A stretch of 64,000 nt of DNA from Pholiota molesta (GCA_014925825.1 JACGCK010000029.1:248001-312000), one strand, 5' to 3'; numbered from the stretch's first letter, positions 35,492 through 47,217 are shown. Translations and numbers: made by a program. The notes: a model not told the origin generated them from the letters alone.

Positions 35492-37330
35492 GTTTCCGCA
35501 AAACGAAAGACGGAAAACGTCTATAAGAGAGAGAGAGAAATGAAGGCGAGGAAGAATACGACACAGTGGCGAAACTACCCCACCTTGTACTTATGCATTG
35601 CTCAACCAGTGGAAAGACCGCTCGATCGCAATTTCACGTTATGAACTTTGTGTAAGGACATGATAGTCACGGCCCGTTGACATGATTGGCCATCGCGTCA
35701 TATCCTAACGTTTATTTCCCACGTTCTATGTGCCACAGCGGGAATTAGGCCCTAGGGGAATTTCTGGCCTTTGCTGGCAAAACTTAAGGAATCCCCGTAT
35801 TTACCTTGAAATTTAGGCCGTGGACTACATCTTTGCCACCTTCTTGTTAAAGAATTTCGACAGCTTCGATTACTTGCGACTCGCGCTCTTGATGTGAATG
35901 AACGAGTTCATTGGTTGTGGAGATGCAATGCAACTGTTAAGTAGTCAGGAACCGTCATATGACAGTGATGGCCCTTAAAAAGCAGCTTAAAAATTGTAAG
36001 TAACTTCGATGTTCGCAGCAAGTATTGTACAAGATTGTGCAGTGTGGCTTGGTGCACCCAGAATCTGTTCTCCCGTTGTATAGGAGAATCCTAAATTTCT
36101 GGATATATGTAGGCAAAGGTCGCAAACATTTCACCTACGACGTATTTGGAGAGGCACGAGCCCGGGAGCTTCGGGACCCGCTTACACCGTGGATCTCAAA
36201 CTAGCACGGAGTCAAGCGGACCTATACATAACTGCCTACGACATATCGTTCAGTTGATTGAAGTCTCTATCGGTATGTCACTACATAACCATGTGGACCT
36301 TCGAAATTGTATTACTGGTTTTATCATTGACTGTGCGTCGTCGGATCAGCAATGCTATGCCACCAGGGTAGGACTCGTACGTTCCCAACCACCAACTTCC
36401 AAGGCAGCTGCGTGAGAGAAGTTCGAGACATACAAGACAGAACCAGTAATTGGATGCGACCTTTGCACAAACGGTGCTGAATGCTCCCAGCTGATCTTTG
36501 CAGATAGGCTTTTGGATGATAACACTGATCTGTACTAATCTCCTGTACTCAGTGAATTTACCGATGCCGGCTCTCTTTCTCCGCGCTCCTAGACCCTCAT
36601 GATTGAGATGCATTCCTCTGATTTCAAGAAGAGAGGCTGTCATGTCATGGAAACAATGGGAGAATTCAGCTGGGCGCCTATCTTTGGTGGCCTTGGCAAG
36701 GAAAGCATTTACCCGACCCATTCTAAAATTAGTTGCGGGTCGGCTCGACAGTGGCAGACACCGCTCCGCGTACTTCCAGATCTTTTCGAGATCCTGACGT
36801 ACATAAGTAGGACGCAGTGCAGATCCATTATCGACGCATCACGCATCATCACCTTCGAACTACATTGATCCCTCGCAAGGCCGCTGATCATGGAAGGATA
36901 AATAAGATTATGCAATATCTCTATACCCAGATTAACATATAAAGAGTGCTTTGTGTAGTCTATAAAAGCGTGTATGTGGTTCCTTTGTCCGCAATTAGTG
37001 TCTTTGTACAATGGGAAGATGATGTCCGGGCGCAAGAGGGTGGTGTAAACCGGAAAGGGAGGATGATGTAGTTGTGGGGGTGCGTCAAAACAAACGAGTA
37101 AAGGATGATGATGCTCGGGAAAACAATAGTGGATGCAATGGGACGAATGCAAGGGCAATAAACAAAAAATTATATCCTATCCAGGAGAATCATTGGCGAG
37201 ACAGAAGGAAAGCAAGAATAGATATGAAGTCGGTGCGCATTTGTCCGAGCAGATATCAAGAAAGACAAGGCAGCAGGTCCCGCTAGGTCAAAGCAATATG
37301 CGGCGAGCATACACAGATGGCAGCGTCAGC
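35492..37330. other. Intergenic, MFS promoter side
   Basis: 1.84 kb without a convincing gene. Frames on both strands are short and do not continue across plausible introns. The upstream 100 bases of the MFS gene contain a GA-rich tract (GAGAGAGAGA near 35526). Confidence 0.45.
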
Positions 37331-39191
37331 CTACGACAGAGCAAGAGCTTCACGGATTGTCGATAGCACAGTATCCACATCAATATAAATCGGATCGTCG
37401 TCTGTTGGTGGTAACACAGGGGGGAGATCCCTGCTAAATGTACTACAACAGCATTTCATGTTAAATCAAGACGTCTCTCAGAAGAGAAAGGAATATGTAT
37501 GACTTACGTGCTTGTCCATAGCGCGCGATAGTGCAAACCAACGGAATGCGCAGCAAGCTCGCGGTCGCGAACGAATTTGTTCGTTGGGAACAATTCCACT
37601 AACGTGGATTGTGGTGTTCGGCGCATGAATAGGGCATCCATCAAGTGATCTCCATGTACGCCAACGATGATCTAGAGGATATGATAGATCGCATTGGTCA
37701 TTTGCATCCTATCGAATCATACCTTGCCACTCACTGAAGATTTGGCTATGGCAGTCATCCGAGTCGGCCAATCTGTTTCGAAGGTCTCTATGGAAACAAC
37801 ATTGATTTCATACCCGCTCTTCTTGCCAAAGTTTTGCAAGCCGTTCACAAGCTCTTCATGGTCGCCTCCCGATAGCTTAGGACTTTGAGCGCCTTGACTA
37901 TGCAGATACGTGATGACCGGCTTCGCCTTCGGTTTCACGTCGTATTCGCCAAGGTACTGCGCCAGATTCTTCCGCGCAGGCTCCCACCAGTTCTCTGAAG
38001 TCTCGAGCAGCATGCAAGGCGCATACGCAGGCTGGCCTTCTTCGAGTGCCGTAACGGCGGCGGAGCGGTCGGCAACCACCAGCCGCTCAAAGACAAAGGG
38101 AACTTCAAGTTTATGATAGTCTTCCCAATCTTCCTTATACATCATCGTGAGTGATGGGAAGGCCGCTTTGAGGGTGTAAGGATGGAAGCCGGTATCAACA
38201 CGTTTGCGGCGTGTTAAGTATTCTTCGTGTGGAGGATCGGCGTCGGTAAAGGAGAGACTATGGGGGAATATGAGTCGCCGCGGAGGAGGTAGGGCTGTAT
38301 TTCCTGAGGTATCTATCGAGGTATCGAGAGACGTATAGGTTTTCCATAGAGCAAATATAGTGGAATTATCTAAAATAATATCAGCCCGATTCTAAATACC
38401 CGGCAAGAAATCAACGTACGTGGTTGCAAGTCTGCGGTCAGGAACGAGACGCCGCGTATTCTATTCGAGACGGTCAGTTTCCAATACGACTCAGGAGAAA
38501 GAGGACATACGTTGCGCCGTAGTCTCCAATAATCTTGCGGCCTTGTTCGATGGAAAGGATTTTCCATTCCTTGAAGTCGGGTCCCGTGCTCGAAACCATT
38601 GTCGACATGGGTGGTAATACAGTCGCACTGTCTGTGATGAGATACACCGTCCCGTTGAACATGTACACATTATCAAAAACGGTATACCCTAGAACTTCTT
38701 GAGGAACGGAGAAAAGGGGAGGATAAGTCAATAGACACACCTGACGCATGGTTCACCACTCTCGTTTGCGGCAAATCACCGCCCCAGTGCTGCAGCGCAT
38801 CGTTAACCGTTGAATCTCCAAAAGGTTTCTGTATGCCGGCAATCTCTGGAACGTCCTTCCGGGCTATCCACTGGGCGCCATGCCTGCCGGAGCCCTTTGA
38901 CTGGCTCCTTTCCACTCCGTCGCCCGCAACATGGCCTGGCGTCCACTCCCAGTCGCCAAACACCTCGAGCTCGAGCTTATCTCTCCACCCAGCCGGCCGC
39001 AGACCATCCTCTCCGATGACCGTATTCCCCACACCCAACCGGCTCAGAACAGCCCCTTTTGCTTTTGTGGCCGCGGCGTCTATGCCGAGAACTTGAAGGG
39101 TGACTTCAATGTTGTATGCGAGGAAGTAGGCAAGGAAGCATAGTAGGACGAATCCGATCTCGCGTCTCTCCGGAGGGGCGTTCCACCGCAT
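37331..39191 (-). CDS. Glycosyltransferase family 61 (DUF563) type II membrane protein
   Basis: The start MRWNAPPERREIG is followed by a signal-anchor (FVLLCFLAYFLAYNIEV), as expected for a Golgi type II glycosyltransferase. The lumenal part ends in the GT61 signature around VGVHGDHLMDALFMRR, followed by STLVELFP. Six exons join cleanly in frame (introns near 38695-38745, 38460-38511, 38370-38420, 37680-37722 and 37452-37505); the stop is TAG at 37331. GT61 enzymes transfer xylose or GlcNAc to glycans using nucleotide sugars. The acceptor here is unknown, but cell-wall or protein O-glycan synthesis is likely. A Pro/Arg stretch (PPPRRLIF) precedes the catalytic half. Confidence 0.85.
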
Positions 39192-39727
39192 GTCAGAGTA
39201 GAAAATGAGAGCTGCGTCTCAAGTCGTCTTCGTCGTTGTGGTGGTCGAGCGTCACGATACGAAGTTGGGATCAAGGCTAGCGCCGTCGGGACCTATAATA
39301 ATAATGGCAAATAACGATACAAAAACCTAGGCTCAGAGCAAGGCCGCTTTAGCCACACCAAAAATTAGAATTCGATTTCGGACGACATGAAGATACATTT
39401 CAAATTCGTTGAGCATTGGTCCGCCGCGTAATCTGAACGAACTAAAAAAAAAAAAAAGAGCTCTGTCAGTGTAAAGATAGGACAATTTAAATGCAGCTGC
39501 AGGTTTTCACGTACCCCAAGTGCCAGGGCTTTCATCAATTACACTATGTACCGTCTAAGTGTCATTAAACCAGAAACAAACGCGATTTATTGATTATTTA
39601 GTAGCTTTTACAAGACGAATTTCGGTGCTGATAAAAATACATGGAACAAGAGAGTTGGATACAGAATGTTTTATACAACAAGGCTTCGGCCAATCGACCA
39701 TGAAATGATGCTAACAGGTAGACAGCG
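39192..39727. other. Intergenic with an A14 tract
   Basis: Between H2A (3' side) and GT61 (promoter side). It contains a run of 14 A at about 39444-39457. No gene seen. Confidence 0.5.
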
Positions 39728-40462
39728 TTAAGCTTCCTCGGTTTCCCTCTTTTTACTAATAAACTTCGTCAGATAAATTCACCAAATGACAGAGCCAAAC
39801 TTACGCAGACTTGGTCGGCAAAAGTTCCTAAAAAAAGAGGTATAACAGTGAGCAGAAACAAATGGCGGGGTAAAGAAAGAACGCGTACCGATGCAATGTG
39901 AGGCACGACGCCGCCTTGGGAGATAACAACATCTCCCAAAAGGCGATTCAATCTAACAGTATCTGTAAGCTTCTGAGGAAACCGCAAACAAATTCCGGAC
40001 TCACTCTTCATCGTTTCTTATAGCCAATTGGAGATGACGAGGGACGATGCGCTGTTTCTTATTGTCGCGAGCAGCGTTCCCCGCAAGTTCAAGAATTTCG
40101 GCGGCAAGATATTCAAGGACGGCAGCGAGGTATACTAGACGTCGTCTGTAAGATTTTGTACGAATGATACATCAAAAATCGTACCAGGAGCGCCTGCACC
40201 GACACGCTGCGCATAATTCCCTCTCTTCAAGAGACGATGGACACGACCGACGGGAAATTGCAATCCCGCCTTTGCCGAACGCGACTGGGACTTCCCTTCA
40301 GCGGAAATCTTCCCGCCAGAAGTCGATTTCCCAGATTTTCCTGTGCTTCTGAATCAGATGTCTTTCGGCGACTACTCTGTACCGTATTGCGCACCTTTTC
40401 CGCTCTAAATAGCGAGCAAGATTAGAGATAGACACAGCGTTGATATGAATTAGGCGCACCAT
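39728..40462 (-). CDS. Histone H2A
   Basis: The histone fold is complete over four exons: 40185-40348 ([33 protein letters not shown]), 40005-40134 ([35 protein letters not shown]), 39889-39952 ([20 protein letters not shown]) and terminal exons (ELLPTKSA, then KKRETEEA and a TAA at 39728). It pairs with H2B in the nucleosome. The start is uncertain. The only ATG giving an in-frame splice is at 40462, adding about 22 unusual residues. Alternatively, the bases just before the donor at 40395 read AGC-GGA-AAA-G, the expected SGKG, but with no ATG and one G too few. The C-terminus lacks the SQ(E/D)-hydrophobic damage-signalling motif usual in fungal H2A. The gene is divergent from ATP10. Confidence 0.85.
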
Positions 40463-40710
40463 GATTTATATCTGGTTTGTTAAGCTCAAGTGGCAGACGC
40501 TGGGTCAGGGGATGGTGGTGGTTAAGCTCAAATATGACCGTGCTCCTGAAACCTGGCGTTAGATTGCAAGTCACTAGACGCCCTAGATATTGTATCACGT
40601 GATGGGCGCGTTTCCCAAAAATTCCCGGCATGCAGGGCCGGGTATCTAGGACTTCAGTGACATTGAACCTGCCATTAACCTCCATCATCTAAGTTGTACG
40701 GTCGATACCC
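40463..40710. promoter_or_regulatory. Shared divergent promoter of H2A and ATP10
   Basis: The 248 bases between the two start codons must serve both genes. There is a palindromic TCACGTGA at about 40597-40604 (a CACGTG E-box type site) and a GGCATGC/GGGCCGGG segment near 40628. No TATA box is obvious. The E-box role is inference only. Confidence 0.45.
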
Positions 40711-41801
40711 ATGTCTGTTTTCTCTCAATGGTCGATATACAGGGCCTTGGCTAACCCGCGAATGTGCCATGCACGCCTGGCGCGCACCATCCACGCATCG
40801 AGCTCAAAGCTTCAAGCTAACGAGGATCAAAAGGCGAAGAGCGTCGAGAAGCCTGCTGAGGATTCAGGTTGGATAGACAGCCCTACCAATCTTGGTCCTC
40901 TTAATCGGCCACTGGGTGTTCGCCAACGACCAACAACGGTAGTCAAGTCGCGGACAGAGAGGATGAAGGTCCTCCTTGACCAGGAAGCACGGATGGCTCA
41001 GCGGAGACATTTGTGCGTGATTTGAAATTCATCACTGCTTGGTACTCAACATCTGTTCAGAATTAAGGAGGCGGGCAAGGGGTATTTCCATGACATGAAT
41101 ATGACTAGGAGAAACGGAGGCAAAACATGGATTGCACCGAATGTGCTCATTCGTGAAGATGTACGTGGCGCCCTTGTGTTTTTTTTATGAAGTCTAATTT
41201 CATCCATCAGAAAGCTCTTTATTTCCCCAATGTGAAGGGCCAATGTCTGGAAAACGGCAAGAGCAAAGATACCACACCGCTGTGCTTCGGACGAATATCC
41301 TTAATTGCCATGCTAGGAAGCCAAATATCTCAAGTGAGTTGACTAACAGCCCTCTTCCCATCAAGGCTCAGCCTAGCATTTCAGGTACACGCAGCGTCAT
41401 TCGCATCTCCTACATATACCCGCTTCCGCGATAACCCACTATTCCAATACATCCAAGTCAACCTCCAGGAAAACATTCTCAAAGCCTTCCTCGTTAGGAT
41501 ATTTTCCAACAGCCTCCGGAACACCGTCCCCAAAGAGCTTCAATCGACCTATTTAGTTTCGAACCAAAATATGGAATACGTCCACGATCCTCTCGGCATG
41601 ACTAACAACAAAGTCGGCTACGTATATCTTGTTGACGAAAACTTGAAAATCCGGTGGGGTGGATGTGCAGATGCGCTGCCGAAGGAGGCGCAGGCTCTGG
41701 AGAGCTGCACTGGAGTTCTTTTGAAGAGGCTAGAAGATAAACTAGCAAATTCAAAGGCGACGGAGAAGGAGGGCGGTCCTGTTGGGTCAGCGACTTCGTA
41801 A
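40711..41801 (+). CDS. ATP10: Mitochondrial ATP synthase assembly factor ATP10
   Basis: Four exons (40711-41012, 41061-41160, 41211-41333, 41385-41801) join in frame. An Arg/Ser-rich presequence (MSVFSQWSIYRALANPR, LARTIHASSS) fits mitochondrial import. The family region includes GKGYFHDMNMTRRNGGKTW, ALYFPNVKGQCL and, near the end, LGMTNNKVGYVYLVDENLKI and RWGGCADALPKE. ATP10 acts at the inner membrane to bring subunit 6 into the F0 sector; yeast mutants lose respiratory growth. Length (about 313 residues) fits fungal orthologues. The last residues (a Gly/Ser tail after KLANSKATEKEG) are variable. Confidence 0.88.
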
Positions 41802-42121
41802 CCTTGTGTATTCTTCCATGCGGCAGCGGAATACGATGTCTGTCACTTATTCTCATCCCATACTTATATCTGCTGATTTATGCCACAGTGTAGAATTGAT
41901 ATACCTCGATTAACATTTTGTTACTCAAATAAACCTGGGATCTTTGACATCGTGCTTCATATATAAACGTGTGGGTTCAGGGATCCGGCCACGGGAATAT
42001 GAATATCCAATTGAGACTGATCAGTTCCCATCAAACATGATAAGTAAAGGTCGCTGACGATTGACCTCACAACGAACCATCCTTCTTTCACATAGCCATT
42101 GACTCCCTTGAATTCAATGAA
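41802..42121. other. Intergenic between ATP10 and the dehydrogenase
   Basis: 320 bases, AT-rich, with the ATP10 3' flank and the promoter of the downstream gene. Nothing else seen. Confidence 0.5.
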
Positions 42122-43209
42122 ATGGCCCAACCAGCGCCAATATCTTCGCCATTTGATCTGCATCACAAAATAGCCATAATCACAGCAAGTCTTTTCATCC
42201 ATATTCATTGAACTCACATTTATACTGTCCGATTATGAAGGGCGCTGCTAGTACGTGTCGAAAACATTCCCAGTCGCGAAGAAAATCTTCTAATGAGACA
42301 TATTCTTCAGGCGGTATCGGCCTAGCAACAGCGGAAGGATTTCTGCGATCCAACATCGAGGGTCTCCTGTTAGTCGACAAATCCCAAGAATTGCTCCAGA
42401 CTGCGGTCTCAAGTTTCACGCCGGAAGACCAGCAGCGCTGCGAAATCTTGGTAGCCGATGTCAGCTCTGAAGCCGACTGTACCTATGCGGAGCGAGCACT
42501 TGAACGATGGGGAAGACTAGACATTGCAGTGCTCAACGCTGGGATATGCTTTCCAACAGCTAGCATTACGGAGACAGATGTGGAAGTGTGGGACAAGCTC
42601 ATGAGCGTGAATGCGCGTGGAGGTCAGTAACGAGATACTTCTCTAAATATTCATCTTGTTATTGAGCTTCGATCATCTATGCAGTCTTTCTTGGTCTCAA
42701 ACACTCTGCGAAGGCCATGCTAAAGAAGTCCCAAGGATCCATAGTGATCGTGTCCTCTCAGCTAGGACTCCAAGGTACAAAACATGACATTCCCAATTCT
42801 TTGCTTGTGACTCAACATGGGGCATGAACGATTCCAGGATCTCCTGGTTTATCTGCATACGGCGCCTCGAAATGGGCAGTACGAGGGCTTTCCCTCACCG
42901 CAGCAGAGGAACTCACGCCCCTTGGAATCCGAGTAAACAGCGTATGTCCTGGACCCATCCTGACGCCCCTAATAGACGTCTTCGGGAAGGACTCTATACC
43001 AAAGATGGAAGAAGCGACGCTGATGAATCGAATGGGAAAGCCGGAAGAGATTGCGAATGCAATAATCTATCTTGCCTCTGATGCTGCATCGTACAAATAA
43101 TTCTCCGTCATCTGAGAACAACCGCTCACTGAAATTTTTATTTTTATTTTACAGATTTTGCTCGGGAACTACTTTGAAGGTCGATGGGGGATATGCGAAG
43201 TTTGGCTGA
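42122..43209 (+). CDS. Short-chain dehydrogenase/reductase (SDR)
   Basis: The start MAQPAPISSPFDLHHKIA is at 42122. Reading through two unusual introns gives the Rossmann motif IITGAASGIGLATAEGF (TGxxxGxG). Exon 1 ends at 42184 before a GC-AG intron (42185-42240), then a 10-nt exon (42241-42250), then a GT-AG intron (42251-42310). Later motifs are VADVSSEAD, the NAG of VLNAGICF, the catalytic Ser region (VIVSSQLG), the Tyr/Lys pair in LSAYGASKWA, CPGPILTPL and the C-terminal GTTLKVDGGYAKFG. Remaining exons are 42311-42622, 42685-42774, 42838-43090 and 43155-43209. Classical SDRs use NAD(P)(H) on alcohols or ketones; the substrate is not predictable. Confidence 0.88.
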
Positions 43210-43461
43210 CTAGAGGGCATAAGGATGAAAGAATTGTAATATCGAACACTGCATTCATCCAAGCTATAAAATTTTACCATTCATGTAAAAAACAATCAAC
43301 GTTGAAATTTTGTTCAAAGCAGATTCATCATGTATAAAATTGAATGGGGCTTCGAACCAACTTCAAAATACTTTGACTAAGCACAATCCCCAATTTAAAA
43401 TGTTGCAACAAGCGCCCAGTAAGTGCCGTGTTCTCGGTAATATATATACATGGTTGTGTAT
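43210..43461. other. Intergenic after the dehydrogenase
   Basis: AT-rich 3' flank. Nothing recognisable. Confidence 0.4.
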
Positions 43462-43800
43462 CTAACTCGACTGGTTTTGTCCGAATCCGTCGGTGTAGAT
43501 CTTGATGCCGCTATGTGTCTTCGTCGAGTTTACGGCATCCTCTCTTGTTTTGGCATTGTTTGCCGCTATGGGCGTCGTCCATTTTGGTAGTCTGGAGAGG
43601 TGTCGTTGGTTCGGTTTATATTTTAGGATATTCTGCGAATAATTTGCGTTTGGAGTGGCAGTTTGGAAATTTGATATGAGTGCATAAAGGGCGTGTTGCG
43701 ACCTTAAATTATTTGTACCTACTTTTGTATGCGCATCTGTATCGACTCTCGAGTCATGTAAGTCTATATAAGTAAAGGTCGAAAGGGAGGGGGTTGACAT
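43462..43800 (-). mobile_element. Relic of a LINE-type reverse transcriptase/RNase H
   Basis: A 112-residue minus-strand frame ends with PKWTTP, then KTREDAVN and GIKIYTDGFGQNQSS. This resembles the linker and first strand of the RNase H domain of fungal non-LTR elements (pattern P-x-W-x-x-P, then R-E-x-A, then IxIYTDGSG). The usual continuation (GxVGAAAV) is absent and the frame stops. It is therefore a short fragment. No reverse transcriptase motif, poly(A) tail or target-site duplication is visible, so the call rests on about 35 residues. Confidence 0.4.
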
Positions 43801-43948
43801 AACACCTTTTTTCGAAACCTATGAAACTGTCTTACTCCGTCGCAGTGGTCAGCCTCATTCACCCATTACTAATTCCAACTATCATGCATTCCTGAAGTGA
43901 CGTGAACTCTGTATATCACTCGGAACGACAAAGTATCTTCAGGCCAAA

Positions 43949-45092
43949 ATGGTTTCAGAATCGTCAGGAACTGTTCCATTCAAAGTTGGGTCAAAAACCT
44001 ACCACACCTGGTATAAAGTCTTTGGCGACCTGAAGCGTAGCCACTACCGTCCTCTCATAGCTCTTCACGGTGGTCCTGGCATGTCTCATCATTATATGCT
44101 GTCTGTCTGTTTATTTTGTGGTCGCTAAAGCGCCACTGATCTGCCAGATTTCACAGATCAAGCAAATACATATATGAGCGAGCGGGGTGAGCTGCATGTC
44201 TTTATATATAAAATACCCGATCTTGCATTTATATACACCCGTGTCTTCGCAGGAGACCCGTGGTCCTCTATGATCAACTTGGGAACGGTAACTCGTCTCC
44301 TTGTACAGATGTACATCCAGAGTTCTGGACAACCAAGCTGTTCATCTCCCAACTCGAAAATCTGTTGAACTGGCTCGAAATATCCGACAATTATGACCTT
44401 CTTGGACATTCATGGGGAGGTGTGCCTGCATTTGATTCGTATAAACTAAGTAATAAAGTCTGACTCCGTCTAGGGATGCTTGCCGCAGAATATGCAGCGA
44501 GCCACCAGCCACGAGGATTGAAACGTCTAATTATTTCCAACTCCATGGCATCAGTACCTCTTCTTCTATCTGGCCTAGAGACACTGCGCGACAAGTTTCC
44601 TGGTAACTACGCGCAGATGATGCGTAAACACGAAGCAGAGGGAAAATTCGACTCACTGGAGTATAAGCATGCGATTACGCAGTTCTGCAAGAAACATCTC
44701 TGCACCCTCGATCCACTTCCTGAAGACTTCCTAATATCGATGGCCGATGCAGTGAAGAAACGGGACATCTATCGCATCATGTCAGTAATGTGCTTTTAAA
44801 TTCTAAGTTGTTCACTCATATTTATTCTGTACCTCATAGGTGGGGGCCATCCGAATTCTCTCCTACTGGAATCCTCAAAAATTGGACGATTGTTGATATT
44901 CTTCACCGAATCAAATGTCCAACACTCCTGATATCCGGTGAAATGGACCAAGCGCAAGAAGTGGCTTACTTACCCTTCTTTCTGGAGATTCCCAAGATCA
45001 AATGGGTTCATTTTGAGAATAGTTCGCATCTCCCCCAATATGAAGAGCCTGAAAGGTACTTGAGGAAATATCTATGCAATCAAACCAATTAA
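43949..45092 (+). CDS. Proline iminopeptidase-like alpha/beta hydrolase (S33)
   Basis: The start is MVSESSGTVPFKVGSKTY. The oxyanion HGGPG is in LIALHGGPGMSHHYM, and VLYDQLGNGNS follows. The nucleophile elbow is GHSWGG, joined across an intron to MLAAEYAASHQPRG. Near the C-terminus, PTLLISGEMDQAQE carries the Asp and FENSSHLPQYEEPERY the His, completing a Ser-Asp-His triad. A lid region (FPGNYAQMMRKHEAEGKFDS) is as in fungal proline iminopeptidase/L-amino-acid amidase relatives. About five exons; the second (near 44150-44190) is the least certain. It should release N-terminal proline or hydrolyse amides, in the cytosol, since there is no signal peptide. Confidence 0.85.
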
Positions 45093-45700
45093 CCGGTGAT
45101 TTGCGATGATCCAGATATTATGGTGTAATCCTTTCTTTTTTGAAGGCGACAGAACCTTCGACTTGATAATTCGGAGGATCAACTCAAATATCATCCCCCC
45201 AAGTTATCAAAACCCAAGACGAAGAGGATTTGGAACACCATGATGACTAAAGTAAGTACTTGGCTGAAGCCTGAGTGTAGATAAAGGGTACTGTTAGTAT
45301 GGAGTAATTTTGTACTTTTGATATGATTATACAGGCGATCGCGTGATTACGACCTTCTTAAAGGCAGAATCTTCCTTCCTTAAATTTCCCGTCTACTTAT
45401 CCTCGTCTGTCAATGTCAAGATAGCGAGCATCGGCCGGTGAGTAAGCCACATCTATTTTGAACTAGAAAATCCAAGGTGAAGTTATTTTGAGATTTTATG
45501 TCAGATGCCACATACCACAATGTGCCCACTGTGGAGGCTTGTGGAGGCAATGTCATTCGCCATTATTGTTCACTTCTTTCGGGATTAGGCTTAGGCCATC
45601 TTAGGCACCGGACTCAATCGATAACTTATCTAGAATGCATAAAATCCGCCAACGGATGTTGAATCGTTGATTCCCTTACCTATCTTGCCCCTTGTCTGTG
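45093..45700. other. Intergenic upstream of the F-box-like gene
   Basis: 607 bases without a gene. It contains GTAATTTTGTAC at 45304-45315, a 12-base string repeated at 47238-47249 downstream of the next gene. Confidence 0.4.
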
Positions 45701-47095
45701 ATGATGGCTAATGATAGTCGTAGACGTCCCTCTGATCCCCCCCAACTTTCATACGATGTATACCGCCTCATCGTCGACGAAGTTGCCACGGATCGGGAGT
45801 TTCGTCCTTTCTTGAAGAATCTGTCGTTGGTACAGAAATTTCTGGTACCCCTCTGCCAACAACACCTGTTTAAAAGACTGGAATACCGAACGAAAAACCT
45901 CGAAAGACTCATCTTCCTCAACAATGTCTCGCCCCATCTTATCGCTTATATTCGTGGCTTTTACTACACCTTTTCTGGCAACGACCCTATTGTAGTGCAG
46001 TTCATTTGGAAACTTGAATGCATTAATTCATTTTTGTTCAGCAGAGGCAGTCACGACCGACGAGATACCAGGGACTTCAGAGTTCTAGAACCTCCATTAA
46101 TCATGGCGATTTACGGTATTCTATATTCCTCCGATTTGCGGTGGCTCAGCCTAAACAAGGCCGATAATTATCCTATGGAGAGCCTGCTGCACTTAGGGAA
46201 CGCGCCAAATCTACGATTCCTTGAAATCCGGGAGCTTGAAACCAGTGACAATGACACCGAACCAATAAATATCCAAAGCTCGAATGCTCCCTCTGCGCCA
46301 CTCTCGAGTCTCCACATCTGCCCAAGATCTAGCGAAGTAGTGACCTTGCTCCTTGGTGGCCCCGCGTCGCCTGGAGGTAATCGACCCGTCTTTGATTTCC
46401 CTTCGATACGCGAGCTTGATGTCGAAGGGGATTCGGAAGCAGATACCGATGCCAACAAGCTTTTAATTCAAGCCTGTACTGGAGTGGAGATGCTTACCTG
46501 CACAAGTGAGTACTACGATCTTGACTTTCAAGAGAATTTCCAATATTTATTCACGTTATATTATACAGTGGAAGAGGAAGCCCATATGGATTTTGAAGGC
46601 TTCGCAGGTTGCATCCTTTCTGGACCTGCTCAGACGCTTCGAAGCCTACATTTTCAGAGAGCAATTCCTTGGATAACGCCAGAAGACGATTTTTGTGGCA
46701 TTCGCGAGGAGATCAAACAATTATCTGATTCTCACAAACTCAATGTTCTCGAGTCGCTCGAGATCACTCTAGGTATCTACAATGCCGAACCGACTGCTGG
46801 CGAGGCGAAACGTATATGTGAAGACGCAGAGAGTTGGGCCGCAGAGCTAGATGAAATTTTTGGCGAAGATTGTGGATTCCCGTCGCTTCGGGAAGTATCA
46901 ATATGCATGACTATCTCTTGCGTGCCGCACAGGGAGTACAAGTACAACAAGAAGGTCAGAACTCGAGTCAACAAGATTTACAAAGCCACAGCTAGGAAGA
47001 TCAAAGAGGAGTGTTTCGACAACTTGTCTGCCCTCAGTTTTGAGTTCGACATGGAACACGATTGGGACCTCACTGACTGGGACATGGGTCGTTGA
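45701..47095 (+). CDS. F-box-like/leucine-rich protein, intronless
   Basis: A single uninterrupted frame of 464 codons starts with MMANDSRRRPSD. The N-terminus, QLSYDVYRLIVDEVATD followed by LKNLSLVQKFLVPLCQQHLF, has the layout of the degenerate F-box common in Agaricomycetes. The body is rich in spaced leucines (LRWLSLNKADN, LRFLEIRELE, LSSLHICPRS, IRELDVEGDS, LRSLHFQRA, LESLEITLG), consistent with irregular leucine-rich repeats. F-box proteins select substrates for SCF ubiquitin ligases; this family is greatly expanded and fast-evolving, and the target is unknown. Lack of introns stands out among intron-rich neighbours. Confidence 0.75.
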   Translation: MMANDSRRRPSDPPQLSYDVYRLIVDEVATDREFRPFLKNLSLVQKFLVPLCQQHLFKRLEYRTKNLERLIFLNNVSPHLIAYIRGFYYTFSGNDPIVVQFIWKLECINSFLFSRGSHDRRDTRDFRVLEPPLIMAIYGILYSSDLRWLSLNKADNYPMESLLHLGNAPNLRFLEIRELETSDNDTEPINIQSSNAPSAPLSSLHICPRSSEVVTLLLGGPASPGGNRPVFDFPSIRELDVEGDSEADTDANKLLIQACTGVEMLTCTSEYYDLDFQENFQYLFTLYYTVEEEAHMDFEGFAGCILSGPAQTLRSLHFQRAIPWITPEDDFCGIREEIKQLSDSHKLNVLESLEITLGIYNAEPTAGEAKRICEDAESWAAELDEIFGEDCGFPSLREVSICMTISCVPHREYKYNKKVRTRVNKIYKATARKIKEECFDNLSALSFEFDMEHDWDLTDWDMGR

Positions 47096-47190
47096 ACTGG
47101 TCTTAGGACGTTATTCTTGTTTTTAAACCCGGTGCGAGACCGGATTGCTTGTGTATCGATGATGGTGATTTACATGTGTATATTCCTACA

Positions 47191-47217
47191 AATAAAATGG
47201 AGCGAAAAAAAAAAAAA
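47191..47217 (+). other. AATAAA followed by an A13 tract
   Basis: AATAAA is at about 47191-47196 and a run of 13 A at 47205-47217, roughly 110-120 bases after the F-box-like stop codon. That is where a poly(A) tail would begin in the mRNA, so the tract could be a genomically fixed tail of a retrocopied gene, or chance. Confidence 0.45.
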
